DNA of 64,000 nucleotides. Source: Montifringilla adamsi (Eukaryota; Chordata; Aves; Passeriformes; Passeridae). The stretch spans positions 872,345 to 936,344 of the forward strand of contig JAGGNK010012003.1 in assembly GCA_017590115.1 (NCBI GenBank), in the 5' to 3' direction. Within the stretch, counting starts at the first letter, position 1. Each line of letters opens with the position of its first letter. Of this stretch, positions 13,001-24,632 are shown piece by piece. Position numbers and translations under genes: made by a program. The notes below the pieces were generated by a model. The model searched no databases and was not told the origin of the DNA. It was given only the letters and a program-made list of their open reading frames with translations.

Positions 13001-16000
13001 TTCAATGGGCAAAGTGCTGCAGCCCTTCTCCAGCCCTGCCCAGCAGGGCTGCACCAAACAGCACCAGACCCAAACCCTCCAAAGCAGGGCCATGCAGAGC
13101 TCCTCTGTCCTCCCAGGGCAGAGCTGGTTGGGTTTTTTTCATAACTGCTACAGAGCAGTTCATTCCCAAGAATTATTCATTCCCAAGTGCTGCTTCAGTT
13201 AAATCTGCATTCAAATTAAAGAGAATGGAACCACAAGAACACTGCATTCTGCTCTGACATGAACAAAAAAACCAGTTTAATTAAGAAGCAAGTTTGGTAA
13301 TTAAAAATAAAGAAAAAAAAGAAAGCCCTTACTGGGCCTGACTAAAGTGGAGCTCAGCAGTTCTGAGGCTGCAGAGCAAGCAGGCAGCCAGGGAAGAGCT
13401 CATCACATTCCTCCCTCCCTGCTGCTTCCCCAAGCACCTTGGGATGGACAAAGGAATTGGTGAATTAGCTGGTTTTCCTGCATTCTCTCTGTTCCCAAGA
13501 GAAGATGAAGGAGATGCAGTGCTGAAGTGTGTGTCAGCTGGAGCAGTCACTGCCCAGGCATCTGTGTGTCCTCTGCAACTGGAAATTAGGAAATTAGGGA
13601 GAGGATGGGAAGGGAGGCAACCACAGTTCTCTGGTCTTAATCCAACCCTGAAGTTCCACTGAAATCCACAGGAACCTGAGCAGCAACAGCACAGTGAATG
13701 GAAACCAGGGCATGCAGAACAAAGAACAGGGACAACAAAAGAAAAAGAAATTCTATGAAGGTAGGAAACTGGCAGCTTTCTCCCAAAAGATCAAACCACC
13801 TGTAATCAAAAACCCTGCAAGGTGTCTCTGCATTTCGTTGAGCTGATTTCTCTCTGCAGATCAGTGCTGAAGTGAAAATTTGTCAGGAAAGACAATACTT
13901 AGAGGAAAAACAGTCACTAAGTCACTCCCTCCATTAAGATCTTGCCTGTACCACCAACAAAGTTTGGAAGCAGTTTTCCTGGTGATTATTCTCTACTCAG
14001 TGTGACCATTTCTGCCCAAACAACAGCAGGAAATTTGAAATAGTTCTGCTGATAACAAGATGCCATAATGAAAGCAATAAAAATGTTTACCACTCCAGAG
14101 TACTCCACATACATGAAGCACTGCATAAACATTAATTTCTCCTCATCATCTCAGGTATGTATTATTAATTAGCACCATTACACAACTGCTGCAGGTTCCT
14201 GTTGTCTTGCTCACTTCTCTTATTCCTCTTTTCTCTTTCCCATGCAGCACATGTCCCTCTGATTTGTTTGCTCTCCTTTTTCCTCCTTCAAAATAAGTTC
14301 CTTACCCACCTACTCTGGCAGCCTGGCCCTCTCTGTGCCAGTTTTGAACATTTTAAGACACACAGGGGTGTCTCAACACTTGCAGCAGGTTCATCTCACC
14401 TACCTGCACCACTCACACACGAGACTCCAGCTAAGAGGATTTATAAAAATTTTTACTGGATAGATTCACAGGCTGCATAGCAACACTCAGCAGAAACATG
14501 CAGTCACCTGACAACAATTAAAAACACAGCTAATGATATCTGCACCACACAGGCACTTGCTTCATCACCAGCCACTTCTTTTAGAAAGGGATAAATGACT
14601 AATTTTTGAGTGCTGGAGCTGAGTAATAAAGTAATAATCACACAGTTGCCCCACAATGACAGAATTGCTGTGTTTTCACCTAGTTTTACAAGGAATTCAT
14701 CATGGATAATGAAATCTGTAATTTCAATCTAAACTTCTGAAGATTTAATCAATTCTTACACAAACTCATCAGTACCCCCGGTATCACTGACCTACAACAT
14801 AAGGGAGATTTTCACTTGCATAAACACACAATATTGCAAATTTAATCAAGGACATTAGTTCCTTCTTTGCTGACTTAGACTATAACTCATCAATAACTGC
14901 AGAATTTCTCAGGACAGACTCTAAGTTAACAGAATTGTTTCCTCTGAGGCAGCACTTTTCAGAGCAGTTTTTAAAAGGCTAAGCTAGATCTATTCATCAA
15001 AATTGTTTTCTTTAGATGGAAAACAGAATTAGAAGAAAAAGGATGACTTGTTTGTACCCCTGGCAAAAACACACACAAACAGAGAAGATGAAATACCTTT
15101 AGGGAATGGCACAGACCCAAGAAAACAGGATTTCAAAAATGAATAGCAAATATGAGCACTCTAGATTGGGTATTTCTTTAAGCATCTGACATGCCAAGAA
15201 ATCTGAGGAATCAGGTAAAAATATCAACAGGCTATCAATACTCACCAACATCTGCCTGCCAACCTTATTTTAATTATCAGGGGTTAATTTTTTATTTAAA
15301 AAATTAGGTGTTATTGTTCATCTCTCTAGTGGTTGCTAAAGCTATTCTTGAATTACCTGTCTAGAACTCAGACAGGAAACTGAGTGACTTGGAAACTTCA
15401 TGCCTCCTATCCACAGCTAGCAGAACTTCTAGACAAATCTCCTTTCCCAACAAAGAGCTGATTTATAAAGTGGACTGAGCAGCAGTGAAGCTTTTGAAGG
15501 AAGAATACGATGTGCGGGGTGCAGCAGCACAGGCCCCCTGCCCAAGGGCTGCCCCAGCTCCACTGGGACTCCAAGGTGGAAATGCCCAGGGCTGCCAGCA
15601 GCACTGACACAGCAGCCAGCCCCACCCTGGAGGCCAAATGGATCCAGGATCGTCATGGCTTAATGGAGAGCCAGGCACTGGCAGGGTTTGCACAGAGCTT
15701 TTTGTCATTCCCTTCTGCCTAATGTGTGTTGGAACCTTCGATACATCAGCATCTGGTACTCGCAGATTTTTCATTTCCTCTCCTTTCTTAGGATTACCTA
15801 CAAGTGTAGCATTAAGAGGATCTTCTTTGTGGTGTTCACAATGTGACACAGAAATGAAAGAAGCAGATTTAGCCAAAAAGCAGAGGAGTTTCTTGTCTCT
15901 CCTCTTGCTCCCCAGTGAGACACCCCAAAAACAATCCCAGCCTGCAGCTTTTTGAAGAGCATTCATGGAAAACACAGCCCAGAGCAAAGCCCTGTTTGTG

Positions 16001-19000
16001 TTTACCTTGTTGTGCATGAAGGAAAAGGCTGACAGAAGAGTCTGGCACTCAGCACTGGGCCAGCAGCTCACACATTCTGTTATCAGATCATGTAATAAAT
16101 ATGTAATAGGTTGAAGTACTTAATATAATAAATTAAGCAGGGTCAAGACCAAGTGAATGCTCCAATATCTGACATGAATATGCAATTCCTGCGGCATTAT
16201 TACACTGCTTTGGAGAATACAATAACACATTGTAAAGTTTATATTCTTGTGTCTGTTTTTCAAGCTCTTTTCATAGATTTCACTCCAATGAAAACATTTG
16301 GATTTTTACTCCTGTGTCTTCATGTAAATATATTCATCATCTAATTCTGTCAATTAGTCTGGCACCAGGATTTACTGCACTACAAATATTCAGCATCATG
16401 ACTCACACAAAGCTTGTCGATTTATCCTAGGAGCATGTTTGGTGTAATTTGCCAGCTCCTGGTGATTTATTTGGACCTTTTCTTAGCTTTTACAGCATTT
16501 TGGCATGAATAGCTCATTAACTGCTTTCTCTGAAGACAAATATGTTGAAACTCTCTAATAATTTCCTCTGCCAGTATCTTTTTCTGAGCTTACTGATTCT
16601 CAATTTAAAAGTTTTGCAAGCTTTGATTTCTTGCCAATGTTGTCTTCTTCTTTTACACTGGATTTCTTCACACTCCTTACAGTTATCTCCACCTTGCAGA
16701 GTATTCCATAATTAGTTTTGGCCCTGTTTACTAAAGATTCCCAACTCACACTTATTTCTGGTTTTCTTTTCCTCAGTGTTGTGGTGGGTTTTTTTCAAGT
16801 CTTAATATTTTCAAATAATCACCCAGATGGTTTTAAACTAGTTCTAAAACTGCCTTAACTTTATTTTTCATGCATTTTAATCCTGTAAACATACTGCAGA
16901 GTTTAGCATATTTAAAAAACCAAATAACCAACGCCTCAATAAACGTTAGGCTCAAATTCTGAAGATATCTGCCAGAAAATGTTTACAAAATGCTGTAAGT
17001 TTTCTGCTCTTAATTTTTGCAAACTTTTCAAAGCAATGGACTCAGGGCAGTATCAGTTTCTTAGAAGGGTATTTTACAACCCCAGAAATATTTAACCATT
17101 CTCTTTAAAGATTATGCTTAATAGAAGTCCTAATTCAAGCTTTCAATCAATTAAGTTTTAAGTTTTAAATATATTACAGAAAACTGAGGATGAAGTGGTG
17201 ATAAGCCACAATTGAAAAAAAATATTTAATTTCCTGTAGAAGTTTCTTGTGCTGTTTTGGCTATAAGTTTAAACATAAGAAGGCCACATGTAATTATTTA
17301 TTTATTTGTTTTTTTAAATGCAAGCCTGCCCTCTCGTGTAAGCCTGGGATTTAGCACAACTACAGATAAGGAGAGAGGCAAAAAAACCAGAGCTGTCTCC
17401 TGACTCTCTAAAAACCACAAACCCTCCAGTTCTTTGCTCTCACCTGTGCTGTTTTTGCTGAACAAGGACACACAAAGCAGCTACTCATAACTTAATGCCC
17501 TCTCTGCAACAGGAATAACAACAAAGTGTTTTCTATTTGGCTTGTTATCTGCTAACCTAGAATCAATTTGCAAATATTTAAGTGCATAGGTAATTTAGGA
17601 ATTAATCGCTTCCATCACTCTTTGTCCACAATCAGTAGAGACAAAAAGAAAAAAGGTTTTTCTCTGTCTGACTGAGAAGAAAAAAAAAAAAAAAAAGAGG
17701 GAAACTCAGCCAAATCATGGGAGTTTCTGTTTAGTTTCTTAAGCTTTACCCCAGTCAGACTGAAAGGCATCCACTCCCTTGGGAGGAGGAGGTCTGAGTC
17801 ACAAGTGACTTGCAAAAGCCCCTGAAGACAACTCAAAACGGGCACTGACAAGATCCTAAAGCCCCAGTCACTGCCACTACCATGACCCCACACAGCTCAC
17901 ACTCAGCACAAGCCATAAACATTCAACAGCTGCATGAAATTCAGATGTTTCACCCCCAGAGAAGCCAGGCAGCTCCCAGAGCAGTGGACAGGAAGCAACA
18001 CCTACTTGCGAAGGTGCTCGTGCTCCTTCAGGAACAGTTCTGTTCTTCTGTTGTTCACGCCAGAGCCGCTTTTATACGACCTAAAATCCAACAGAACAGA
18101 ACCTCAATGAGAACTGGGAATTCAAGGAACTTCTTTTGCTTTATTCAGAGCACAGACACATGAGCTATGCCAAGCATTCTCTGCACCTTCTCCCTCTGAG
18201 GACAGTCCCACCTTTGCTGTAGCAAACACGACTTACTCGATGTCTTTCCGTACTGATCCCAACAAATTCTCCCTTTCTCGTATTGCCAAGAAGTTTGCTT
18301 TGGTTTTGTGGAATTCGTGTGTGTAATCCTGTAATAAGAAACAGTTATCCCAAAATTAGGGTCCTGAGGTCAATGGAGCAACACAATACACCCACAGGAG
18401 GTCCAGCCACCTTTAAAACTGTCAACTGTTCTCTAATACAAAGTGCAAGACCAACTCAGCAATTTAACAGCAAAAATGCTGGAAGTTAATCTAAAGTATT
18501 CTGAAAACTCACTGCTCTTAGAGTTGCTAAATTTGATGGCTGCAGCTACAGGTGTGGAGGGAAATCCACTGTAATTGCTTCTCCCAGTTTCAGACATCCC
18601 CACCTTTCTGACGAATTGTTTTGTGTTGTAAATTTCCACGAGAAGCCCTAACAAAAACTAATTCTTTGGTGTGGTGAAGACACTCTTGAGTTTATTCTGT
18701 TGTTACACCAGATTAATAGAAAAAGTCTTTAATGAACAATAAAGATGGCTGCTATTTTTAAGATGCTATTTTACATTTTAAACCATTTCAGGCAGGTGGT
18801 ACTTCTCAAAATACAATTTAACTGGCAGCTGGTGTGCACCAAAACCACTGTAACCATTCATACAAATGCTACTGCTTTTCACACTGTGTATGGATTGCAC
18901 AGATACCAAACAAAAATCAAACTACCAGCCAAATAAAATATGCATTTTAACAGGACTATACCACGAAAACATGGTTAATTTATAGCACTGGCTAGTAGCT

Positions 19001-21892
19001 TCAACCATCACATTTCCTCCATCTCCCTTGAGAAGCTTAGGAGCTTTTACAATCATGTTTTCTGAAGTGTGATGTTCCCTTGCACATTGTTACATGACAA
19101 ACCACACAGACAAGGTAATTCACTACACTTCCCCTTTTGCTATATAAAACCCACCCACATAAGGCAGCACCCTTTATTGTTCTTTTTCAGCTAAGTTCTA
19201 GTCACCAATATGACATAAAAAGCACAATTTTCTTCAATTTGGAGTTCAGCGGGTGCCTGGAGAGAAGGAAAGCGAGATGGAATCAGTGGCATTCACACCT
19301 CCTGGTGAGACACTCCAGCACGCTGTGACAGCAGCATAGATAATAATAATTATTTTAGCCAAAGAAAGAGCACAAAGGCAGGGAGGAGGCCCCTTTGTTA
19401 CCTGCAGGATGTCCCTGTGGCGCTGCAGCGTGTGCATCAGCGCCGCGTTCAGCGACGGCACGCCCGCACTGTTGGTGTACTCTGCCATCTTGTCATTTAT
19501 CCCAGTCAGCTGCAGGAGGAAAAACACCCCAGAAAACGTGAAATGGCTTATTCTTGCAAGAAAACTACAATGCACAAGCTGAAGGAGGCAGCTAGACACG
19601 CACACTTTGTCTAACAGCCACATCGGGATTTCCTAAAATCCGTCACAGAAATCCGGATTGGGATACTGCCTAAATGCTGAAATAAACCCAAAGTAACTCA
19701 AGTTACCTTTCCCAGAAGTTGCTCAATCTCCACAGCCATGGTCTCAAACATTCTGTCCTGGCTTGATCCATTCAATAGAGGAGTTGTGTCAGAGCTAAGG
19801 AGAAGAGGAGGAGCAGTTACTGAAAAGTTGCATCATTTCACGAGTGCCAGAAATAAGGAAACTCCAGCGACAGGGTTGGAAAGGCCACTATACCCAGGTT
19901 TGCCAGAGATTAAATAAGCTCTGAAAAATTACATTTTCATATTCTGCATGGCTTTAACTCTTATCTGAACAGATGACACAGTATCACCTGCAGGAACTAG
20001 CCACCTCTCCTGGGAAGAAATGCCTGACACCACAAACCTGTCTGGTACCAGTGTCCTCCTCCCCCCACTTTTAATCTTGATTTATTTATTTACTGACAGG
20101 AGAGAGCACTGCACTCTTAGCATGCTACTCCAGCAACACAATCACACCTTAATAACACAGTGTTAGGACAACCCTGTGACCTATTAAGCAACACAGACCA
20201 CACCACTTATCACAATCAGTTTTACACACCTTCCCTGCTTGCTTGTAAACTGAAACCACAAAAGTCACATCTCAGACCAGCCTGCAGAGCTGCAGCAAGT
20301 AACACCCCTCATAGACTACTCATGGCTCTGGTAATCTGCCTTGAGTAAGAGAAGTAAGTTTGGCACAGGAGAGCACAAATAATGAAAACAATTCGATTAC
20401 ATGGCAAGTAACAGCCCAGAGGCAGAAACAAAAGTGAAACTAGGGCTGTTCAAGAGTAACATTATCATTGCTGAGGTGCTCCCAGGGTTCCAGAACTGTA
20501 AACTGAGGGAGAGGTACAAAATGGATTCAGTTATTAAATTAAATAAAATATAAAAATATCAACACACATACCTAAAGCAGCAACACCCACAATAGATATA
20601 GCTAATAAGCAAAGAAAAGGTTGCAAATGGACAGAGAGGTTGATAATTCCTGCTGTGAAACTGCAGGGAAGAGCTCATCCCTGGCTCACAAGATACACTT
20701 GAAGAGTTTTACCACATTAATTCTTCAGTCAAACATAAATGTAATTAAAGCAAACAGAAACCACCCCTGTATATACACACAGACCACATATATATACACA
20801 CATCTAAAAACATACGTGCAGCTCTTATTCTCATTAACACTGTCCTTGTCCATGGCAGAGGGGTTGGAACAAAATCATCTCTGAGGTCCCTTCCAACCCA
20901 AGCTGTTCTGTGATTATTACTCACCTCAGTAGAAAGACAAGAAGAAACAGCCACTGGTTTTGAAGAGAGGGCTTGTTCCCTGCACAGCTGCTCAGTGCTC
21001 CAGTTCCCTTAAAACTGGGGTTACAAATAGCACACCAGCCCACCTGGGAGGTGTAAAGCTAAATTCCCCTAACACTGAAGCCCCTGAAAACCTCCTGTTA
21101 GTTTAATACAAAAAAAAACCTCAGAATTAAGCCAGCGTAACAAGCATTAAAAAGCTCACTGATACCACACAGAGCAAAGTTTGGATCCAGCTTTCCCCAG
21201 TGACCTGCCACCCACAGCCTGACTCACACACCACATCACATCAAGAGTAACACCAGCAGCAAAAAGCGCTGAAAGCTTCCCAAGAAGCCAAGCCTTAAGA
21301 GCCACAGGTGGGACCAGCACTCAGCAAAGGATAAAACCCCATCGAGCACCACAGGCAGCGTTTAAAACATAAAGAAACGGGCTAGTACCTATACCTGTCG
21401 CGTCTTCCGTCTCGGGAGCTGCTGTAGCTGGTGCAGAGCTTGCTGAAGGAGACCAGCTTCAGGTCCAGCTCGTTCTCCAGCTGCCTCGCCTGCTTCCTGA
21501 GATCTGCACGGGCCGGGCCACAGTCACGGACCCGCCCGGGGACCCTGCACCTCCGCGGCTCCCGTTCCCACAGCAAGAGAAACCCACAGGGGAGAGGGGA
21601 CCCTCGTGGCTGAGGAAGCCCCCACGCCGATGGGAGCGCACCCGCAGCCCCTCACCCGCAGCCCGGCAGGGTCCCGGCGGGGCCCGGGCTTCATTCAGCA
21701 GCCACCGGCGCCTCATGGCTGACAGGCCGGCACCGCCCGCGCCCGCCGGCCGCACGGGAAAGAGCAGAGGGGCCCCGGCGGCGGTTCAGCCCCGCCGTGC
21801 CCGGGCCGTGCCCCGGGGGTCCCACAGCCGCCCCGCGCCCGCCGCCCCCCGCCCCACTCGCCTTCCCAGTAGTTGCTGCTCCCCGCCGCCAT
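4068..21892 (-). CDS. GOSR1: GOSR1 (Golgi SNAP receptor complex member 1, GS28), 5' seven coding exons; 3' end outside window
   Basis: GOSR1 is a Qb-SNARE of the cis-Golgi that pairs with syntaxin-5 family partners in ER-Golgi and intra-Golgi vesicle fusion. Seven minus-strand exons join in frame: 21862-21892, 21389-21503, 19707-19794, 19402-19509, 18237-18328, 18006-18080 and 4068-4097. Together they encode about 179 residues starting MAAGSSNYWED, nearly identical to human GS28 (about 250 aa). This covers the N-terminal regulatory helices and the first residues of the SNARE motif (LIEETIS). The rest of the SNARE helix and the C-terminal membrane anchor were not found between 1 and 4067, so they should lie left of the window. 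The start codon is the first ATG in the CpG island and gives the conserved N-terminus. Oddities are a GC donor in intron 1, tandem donors after exon 2, and a 30-base exon 7 behind a 13.9 kb intron. Confidence 0.95.
4098..18005 (-). other. GOSR1: GOSR1 intron 6 (13.9 kb)
   Basis: This is a large AT-rich intron without a recognisable gene. It holds a (TG/TA)-rich patch near 6250-6285 and an A17 run at 17680-17696. The longest open frame is a 202-codon minus-strand ORF at 15463-16071 with no family resemblance that I can name. Confidence 0.75.
17680..17696 (+). repeat. A17 homopolymer run
   Basis: An uninterrupted run of 17 A residues inside GOSR1 intron 6. It could be an old retroposon tail or a simple microsatellite; no flanking element is recognisable. 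Confidence 0.8.
18006..18080 (-). CDS. GOSR1: GOSR1 exon 6
   Basis: The exon encodes SYKSGSGVNNRRTELFLKEH, then EHLR and two bases of an Asn codon. The acceptor is TTTTAG and the donor GTAGGT. Confidence 0.94.
18237..18328 (-). CDS. GOSR1: GOSR1 exon 5
   Basis: The exon encodes DYTHEFHKTKANFLAIRERE, then NLLGSVRKDIE, after a TTACAG acceptor. It ends in a perfect GTAAGT donor that splits the Glu codon. Confidence 0.95.
19402..19509 (-). CDS. GOSR1: GOSR1 exon 4
   Basis: Exactly 36 codons: LTGINDKMAEYTNSAGVPSL, then NAALMHTLQRHRDILQ. It is almost identical to human. The acceptor is CTGCAG and the donor GTAACA. Confidence 0.95.
19707..19794 (-). CDS. GOSR1: GOSR1 exon 3
   Basis: The exon encodes SDTTPLLNGSSQDRMFETMA followed by VEIEQLLGK. 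It is flanked by a TAG acceptor and a GTAACT donor, and ends on a whole codon. Confidence 0.94.
20769..20802 (+). repeat. TA/CA simple repeat
   Basis: Imperfect alternating TATATACACA blocks in GOSR1 intron 2, just upstream of the CR1 tail fragment. Confidence 0.6.
20841..20916 (+). mobile_element. CR1 LINE 3'-end fragment
   Basis: A block of about 75 bases contains GGGGTTGGAAC and GAGGTCCCTTCCAACCCA, then TTCTGTGATTATT. This is the hallmark 3' terminus of avian CR1 retrotransposons, which end in short repeats like ATTCTATG. The copy is severely 5'-truncated and lies in GOSR1 intron 2, opposite to the gene. Confidence 0.85.
21389..21503 (-). CDS. GOSR1: GOSR1 exon 2
   Basis: The exon encodes DLRKQARQLENELDLKLVSF and onward to GRRDRY. 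Two in-frame donors lie six bases apart: GTATAG (exon end 21395) and GTACTA (exon end 21389). I chose the second because it restores the human-like RDRYSSDTT; the first drops Arg-Tyr. Confidence 0.87.
21862..21892 (-). CDS. GOSR1: GOSR1 exon 1 (coding part)
   Basis: The exon encodes MAAGSSNYWE plus one base. It ends GAAG and the intron begins GCGAGT, a GC donor in an otherwise good donor context. The next GT would shift the frame, so the GC site is the only choice that keeps the conserved WEDLRKQ junction. Confidence 0.93.
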
Positions 21893-22019
21893 CCTTGTTG
21901 CCCAACGTCAGCGCGGGCCGGGAGGGGCAGAGCGGCCGGGGGGAGCGGGGCAGGCTGGGCCGGGCGGGCCTCCCGCGGCAGCGCCGCGCAGCGGCCGGGC
22001 GGGGAAATACCACTGCCTG

Positions 22020-22345
22020 TTCCCGTCCCAATGCCGCTCCCCCAGCCCCGATCCCGACCCCCATCCCAAACCCGCTCCTCCAGCCCCGATCCCCATTGCA
22101 ATGCCGCTCCTCCAGCCGCAGCCCAATCCCCGTGCCAATTCCGTTCCTCCAGCCCCGACCGGGATCCCCATCCCAGTCCCGCTCCTACAGCCCCGACCCC
22201 GCTCCCCATCCCAACCCCGACCGTGATCCCCATCCCAATCCCGCTCTTCCAGCCGCGATCCCCATCCCAATCCCGCTCCCCCAGCCCCGATCCCCATCCC
22301 AATGCCGCTCCCGCTCTCCCAGCCCCGACCCCGCTCCCCGGTCCT
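22020..22345. repeat. GC-rich imperfect minisatellite between GOSR1 and CPD
   Basis: About eight degenerate copies of a unit of roughly 35-45 bases are built from CCCCATCCCAATCCCGCTCC followed by a CAGCCCCGA segment. The repeat opens long reading frames on both strands (344 and 368 codons); these are low-complexity artefacts, not genes. Confidence 0.85.
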
Positions 22346-22537
22346 GCCCGCCCCGTTGTAAGGAAGAACGAGAGGACGCACGTGGACATCAAAATAGTTT
22401 TATACAGATTATTGATCTCGGTATACAGGTAAAAAACAGGCGGCGGCGGCTGAGGGCAGAGCCAGGCCCAGCCCCGCGCCGCCCCCTCCCCTCCCGCGGC
22501 CCGCAGACGGCGATTCGAGTCCCTTGGAAAATGTACA

Positions 22538-22552
22538 TTTATTTCATTTATT
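22538..22552 (-). terminator. CPD: CPD candidate poly(A) signals (two AATAAA)
   Basis: Read on the minus strand, two canonical AATAAA hexamers occupy 22552-22547 and 22543-22538. They are the first canonical signals I see after the CPD stop codon and would give a 3'UTR of about 2.55 kb. An isolated AT-rich patch further on (22375-22440) is an alternative end. Confidence 0.65.
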
Positions 22553-22625
22553 TGAAGGCACAAGTGCACGGAGCGACAGCGGCAGGGACAGTGCCCGCGG
22601 GGACCGGCTCCTCTCGGCCCGGGGC

Positions 22626-22656
22626 ACGGATGGACGGACGGACAGACGGACGGACC
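22626..22656 (+). repeat. (GGAC)n microsatellite
   Basis: A short run of GGAC/GGAT/AGAC tetranucleotides, presumably just beyond or within the 3' end of CPD. Confidence 0.7.
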
Positions 22657-24609
22657 GAGGGCACGGGAGCCGCTCCTGCCTTCCCAAAGTGCCCAGGAGC
22701 AGCGCCAGGGCTGGCGAAGCTCCAAGCACGGATATGGAGCCAGAGCCGGGCACCTCCCTTGGTCCTGCTGCGTAGAAAAGTCTCACACGTTTGCAAAAGA
22801 TCTCAAATCCACTCACCTTAAATATACACACCTACTCCCACAGCTAATTCCGAAATGCATGCTGAGGGAAAGGGCCAGTTCCTAACAGGACTTATTGCTA
22901 CAAGGACAAAGCAGGGCCAGCTCTGTCCATTTCCTGCTGCCAGAGCAAACAAAGCCCAAACACAGCCCTAAGAGCCATCTGCAAACTCGACTTGAAATAA
23001 AACCTACTGTGTCTCTTGTTAAAGGAGGAACAGTTCAGAGATGAGGCAGGATTAATGCTACTGTGTGCTGGTGTCCTGCAGCCCATTACAGGTGGAAAAG
23101 GGACAAAAAAAGGGACCAAACCCCGTTCCTTGCTCAGCACAATGAGCTGGGAACAGGCACAGGGATGTTCATGGCTCCTGCACAAGGCAACCAGAGCAGT
23201 TCTGTCACAGCAGACGTGGGACAGGAGCACGGGGAGTGCTCAGCATCTTCTCCCTGCTCCCAGAACACCTCCCCAGTCACACCTTGTGCTTCCTGCAGTG
23301 GAATTCCCTGTGGAACAGGGAAGGTGTCTTAGGATTCTCTCTGTCCCTGCACAGAACCAGATGAGATGATGACCATGGCAGCCACGTGGTTCTGGAAGGG
23401 CATTTCCACAGGTTGGGGTGAAGAACAGCTTCAGCCCCAGGTGACATGGCCCATGGGACTTCAGGGGGGCTGCTCCCCCAGAGGAGACCAGTCAGACCCC
23501 ATTAGATTTTTGGGTGCAACCCCTCCACCCACAGACACCACATGCAGTGGACATCCCCAGGTCTCTGGAGGACAGAGCAGCTCAGGGCAAACTCGAGGCC
23601 TAAGGCTCCTGCACCCCAGAAATTAGGTCAGTGGGGCAAGAATTAAAAAAGAAAATGAGCAAGAAAGTAAGTGCCTACTCTAACCCCAGCCTTCTGCTTC
23701 TGCAGAAAGCACAGGAACATCAGAGATACATAAAGGCTTTGGAAATCAAACATTTCAACCATTATTTCCTTCTGGACATCCCTTCTATTCTCCACAAGTC
23801 TTGGGGATGTGTGCTGCAGCTCCTCTTTCCAACCTCCTGCCAAGTGCAACACAAGAGAATCTGGCTGCTTTTCCCTTCCCCCTCAGCACAGTTCAGCCCT
23901 TCCCCACTCCCTGCAGCACAGCTGCAGCCACACACACAGGTGGAGCTCCTGCTCCACACCCAAGGGATGCTGCAGGAGCAGAACAGAGCCAAGTCAGCAG
24001 AAAATTTGCTGCCTGCCACCACCAGAGCTCGGTGGTTAAATGGTACTATGTAGACAGTGGCAAATGGTGCAGGTTTTCTTCAGAATTCAGCACCAAAGTT
24101 GGGCCATGGATACTCCCATGACCTCTCCCTGCTGCTCCAGTAGTGCTAAAATATAAAGCAGTGGTCAGATTTTACTGTTTCCTCCTGAATAGTGGTGGAT
24201 TTGAGCAAAATTGATCAGGTTTTCTACAGATCAGTGAATCAATTTGCTTAGAACAACCTTCCAGCTGCTCTTTCAGGCACTGAGCTATTGGAACATGAAC
24301 ATGAGACCCCAAAGCCAAGCCTATGACACAAACAAAACACAACCAGGGTGATGGGGATAAAGTTTCTTTGCTCCCCAGAAGGGAGGAACAGCAGCATGGC
24401 AGAGCTGGCAGGCAGTGGAGCTCTGTCAGAGCTCGCTGGAGCTCTGACTCTCTCCAGCTCACATCAAGAGCAATGTCATCTCTCCCAGCCTTCAGGAGAC
24501 CAAGTCACACCCTGAAAGCAGTGACACATTAGAGGTGCTCCACAACCACTGCAGGTCACAGCAACCCACGGTGGGAAAAGCTCCAAGGGAAGAGCTGAGA
24601 ATCAAAGGC

Positions 24610-24632
24610 TTTTTTTTTTTTTTTGGGGGGGG
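24610..24632 (+). repeat. T15G8 homopolymer pair
   Basis: Fifteen T residues followed directly by eight G residues, within the inferred CPD 3'UTR. Confidence 0.8.

Larger units (their letters stand above)
21480..22690. promoter_or_regulatory. GOSR1: CpG-rich island: GOSR1 promoter and exon 1-2 region
   Basis: CG dinucleotides and GC content rise sharply from GOSR1 exon 2 across exon 1 and into the spacer towards CPD. No TATA box is visible upstream of the ATG at 21892. The region looks like a TATA-less housekeeping promoter, transcribed leftwards from roughly 21900-22000; the start site is inferred. Confidence 0.75.

Noticed and set aside
21691..22821. Long open frames of 344 (minus) and 368 (plus) codons
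   Set aside because: They overlap on opposite strands, consist of Pro/Ser/Ile/Gly repeats from the minisatellite and CpG-rich DNA, and resemble no protein.
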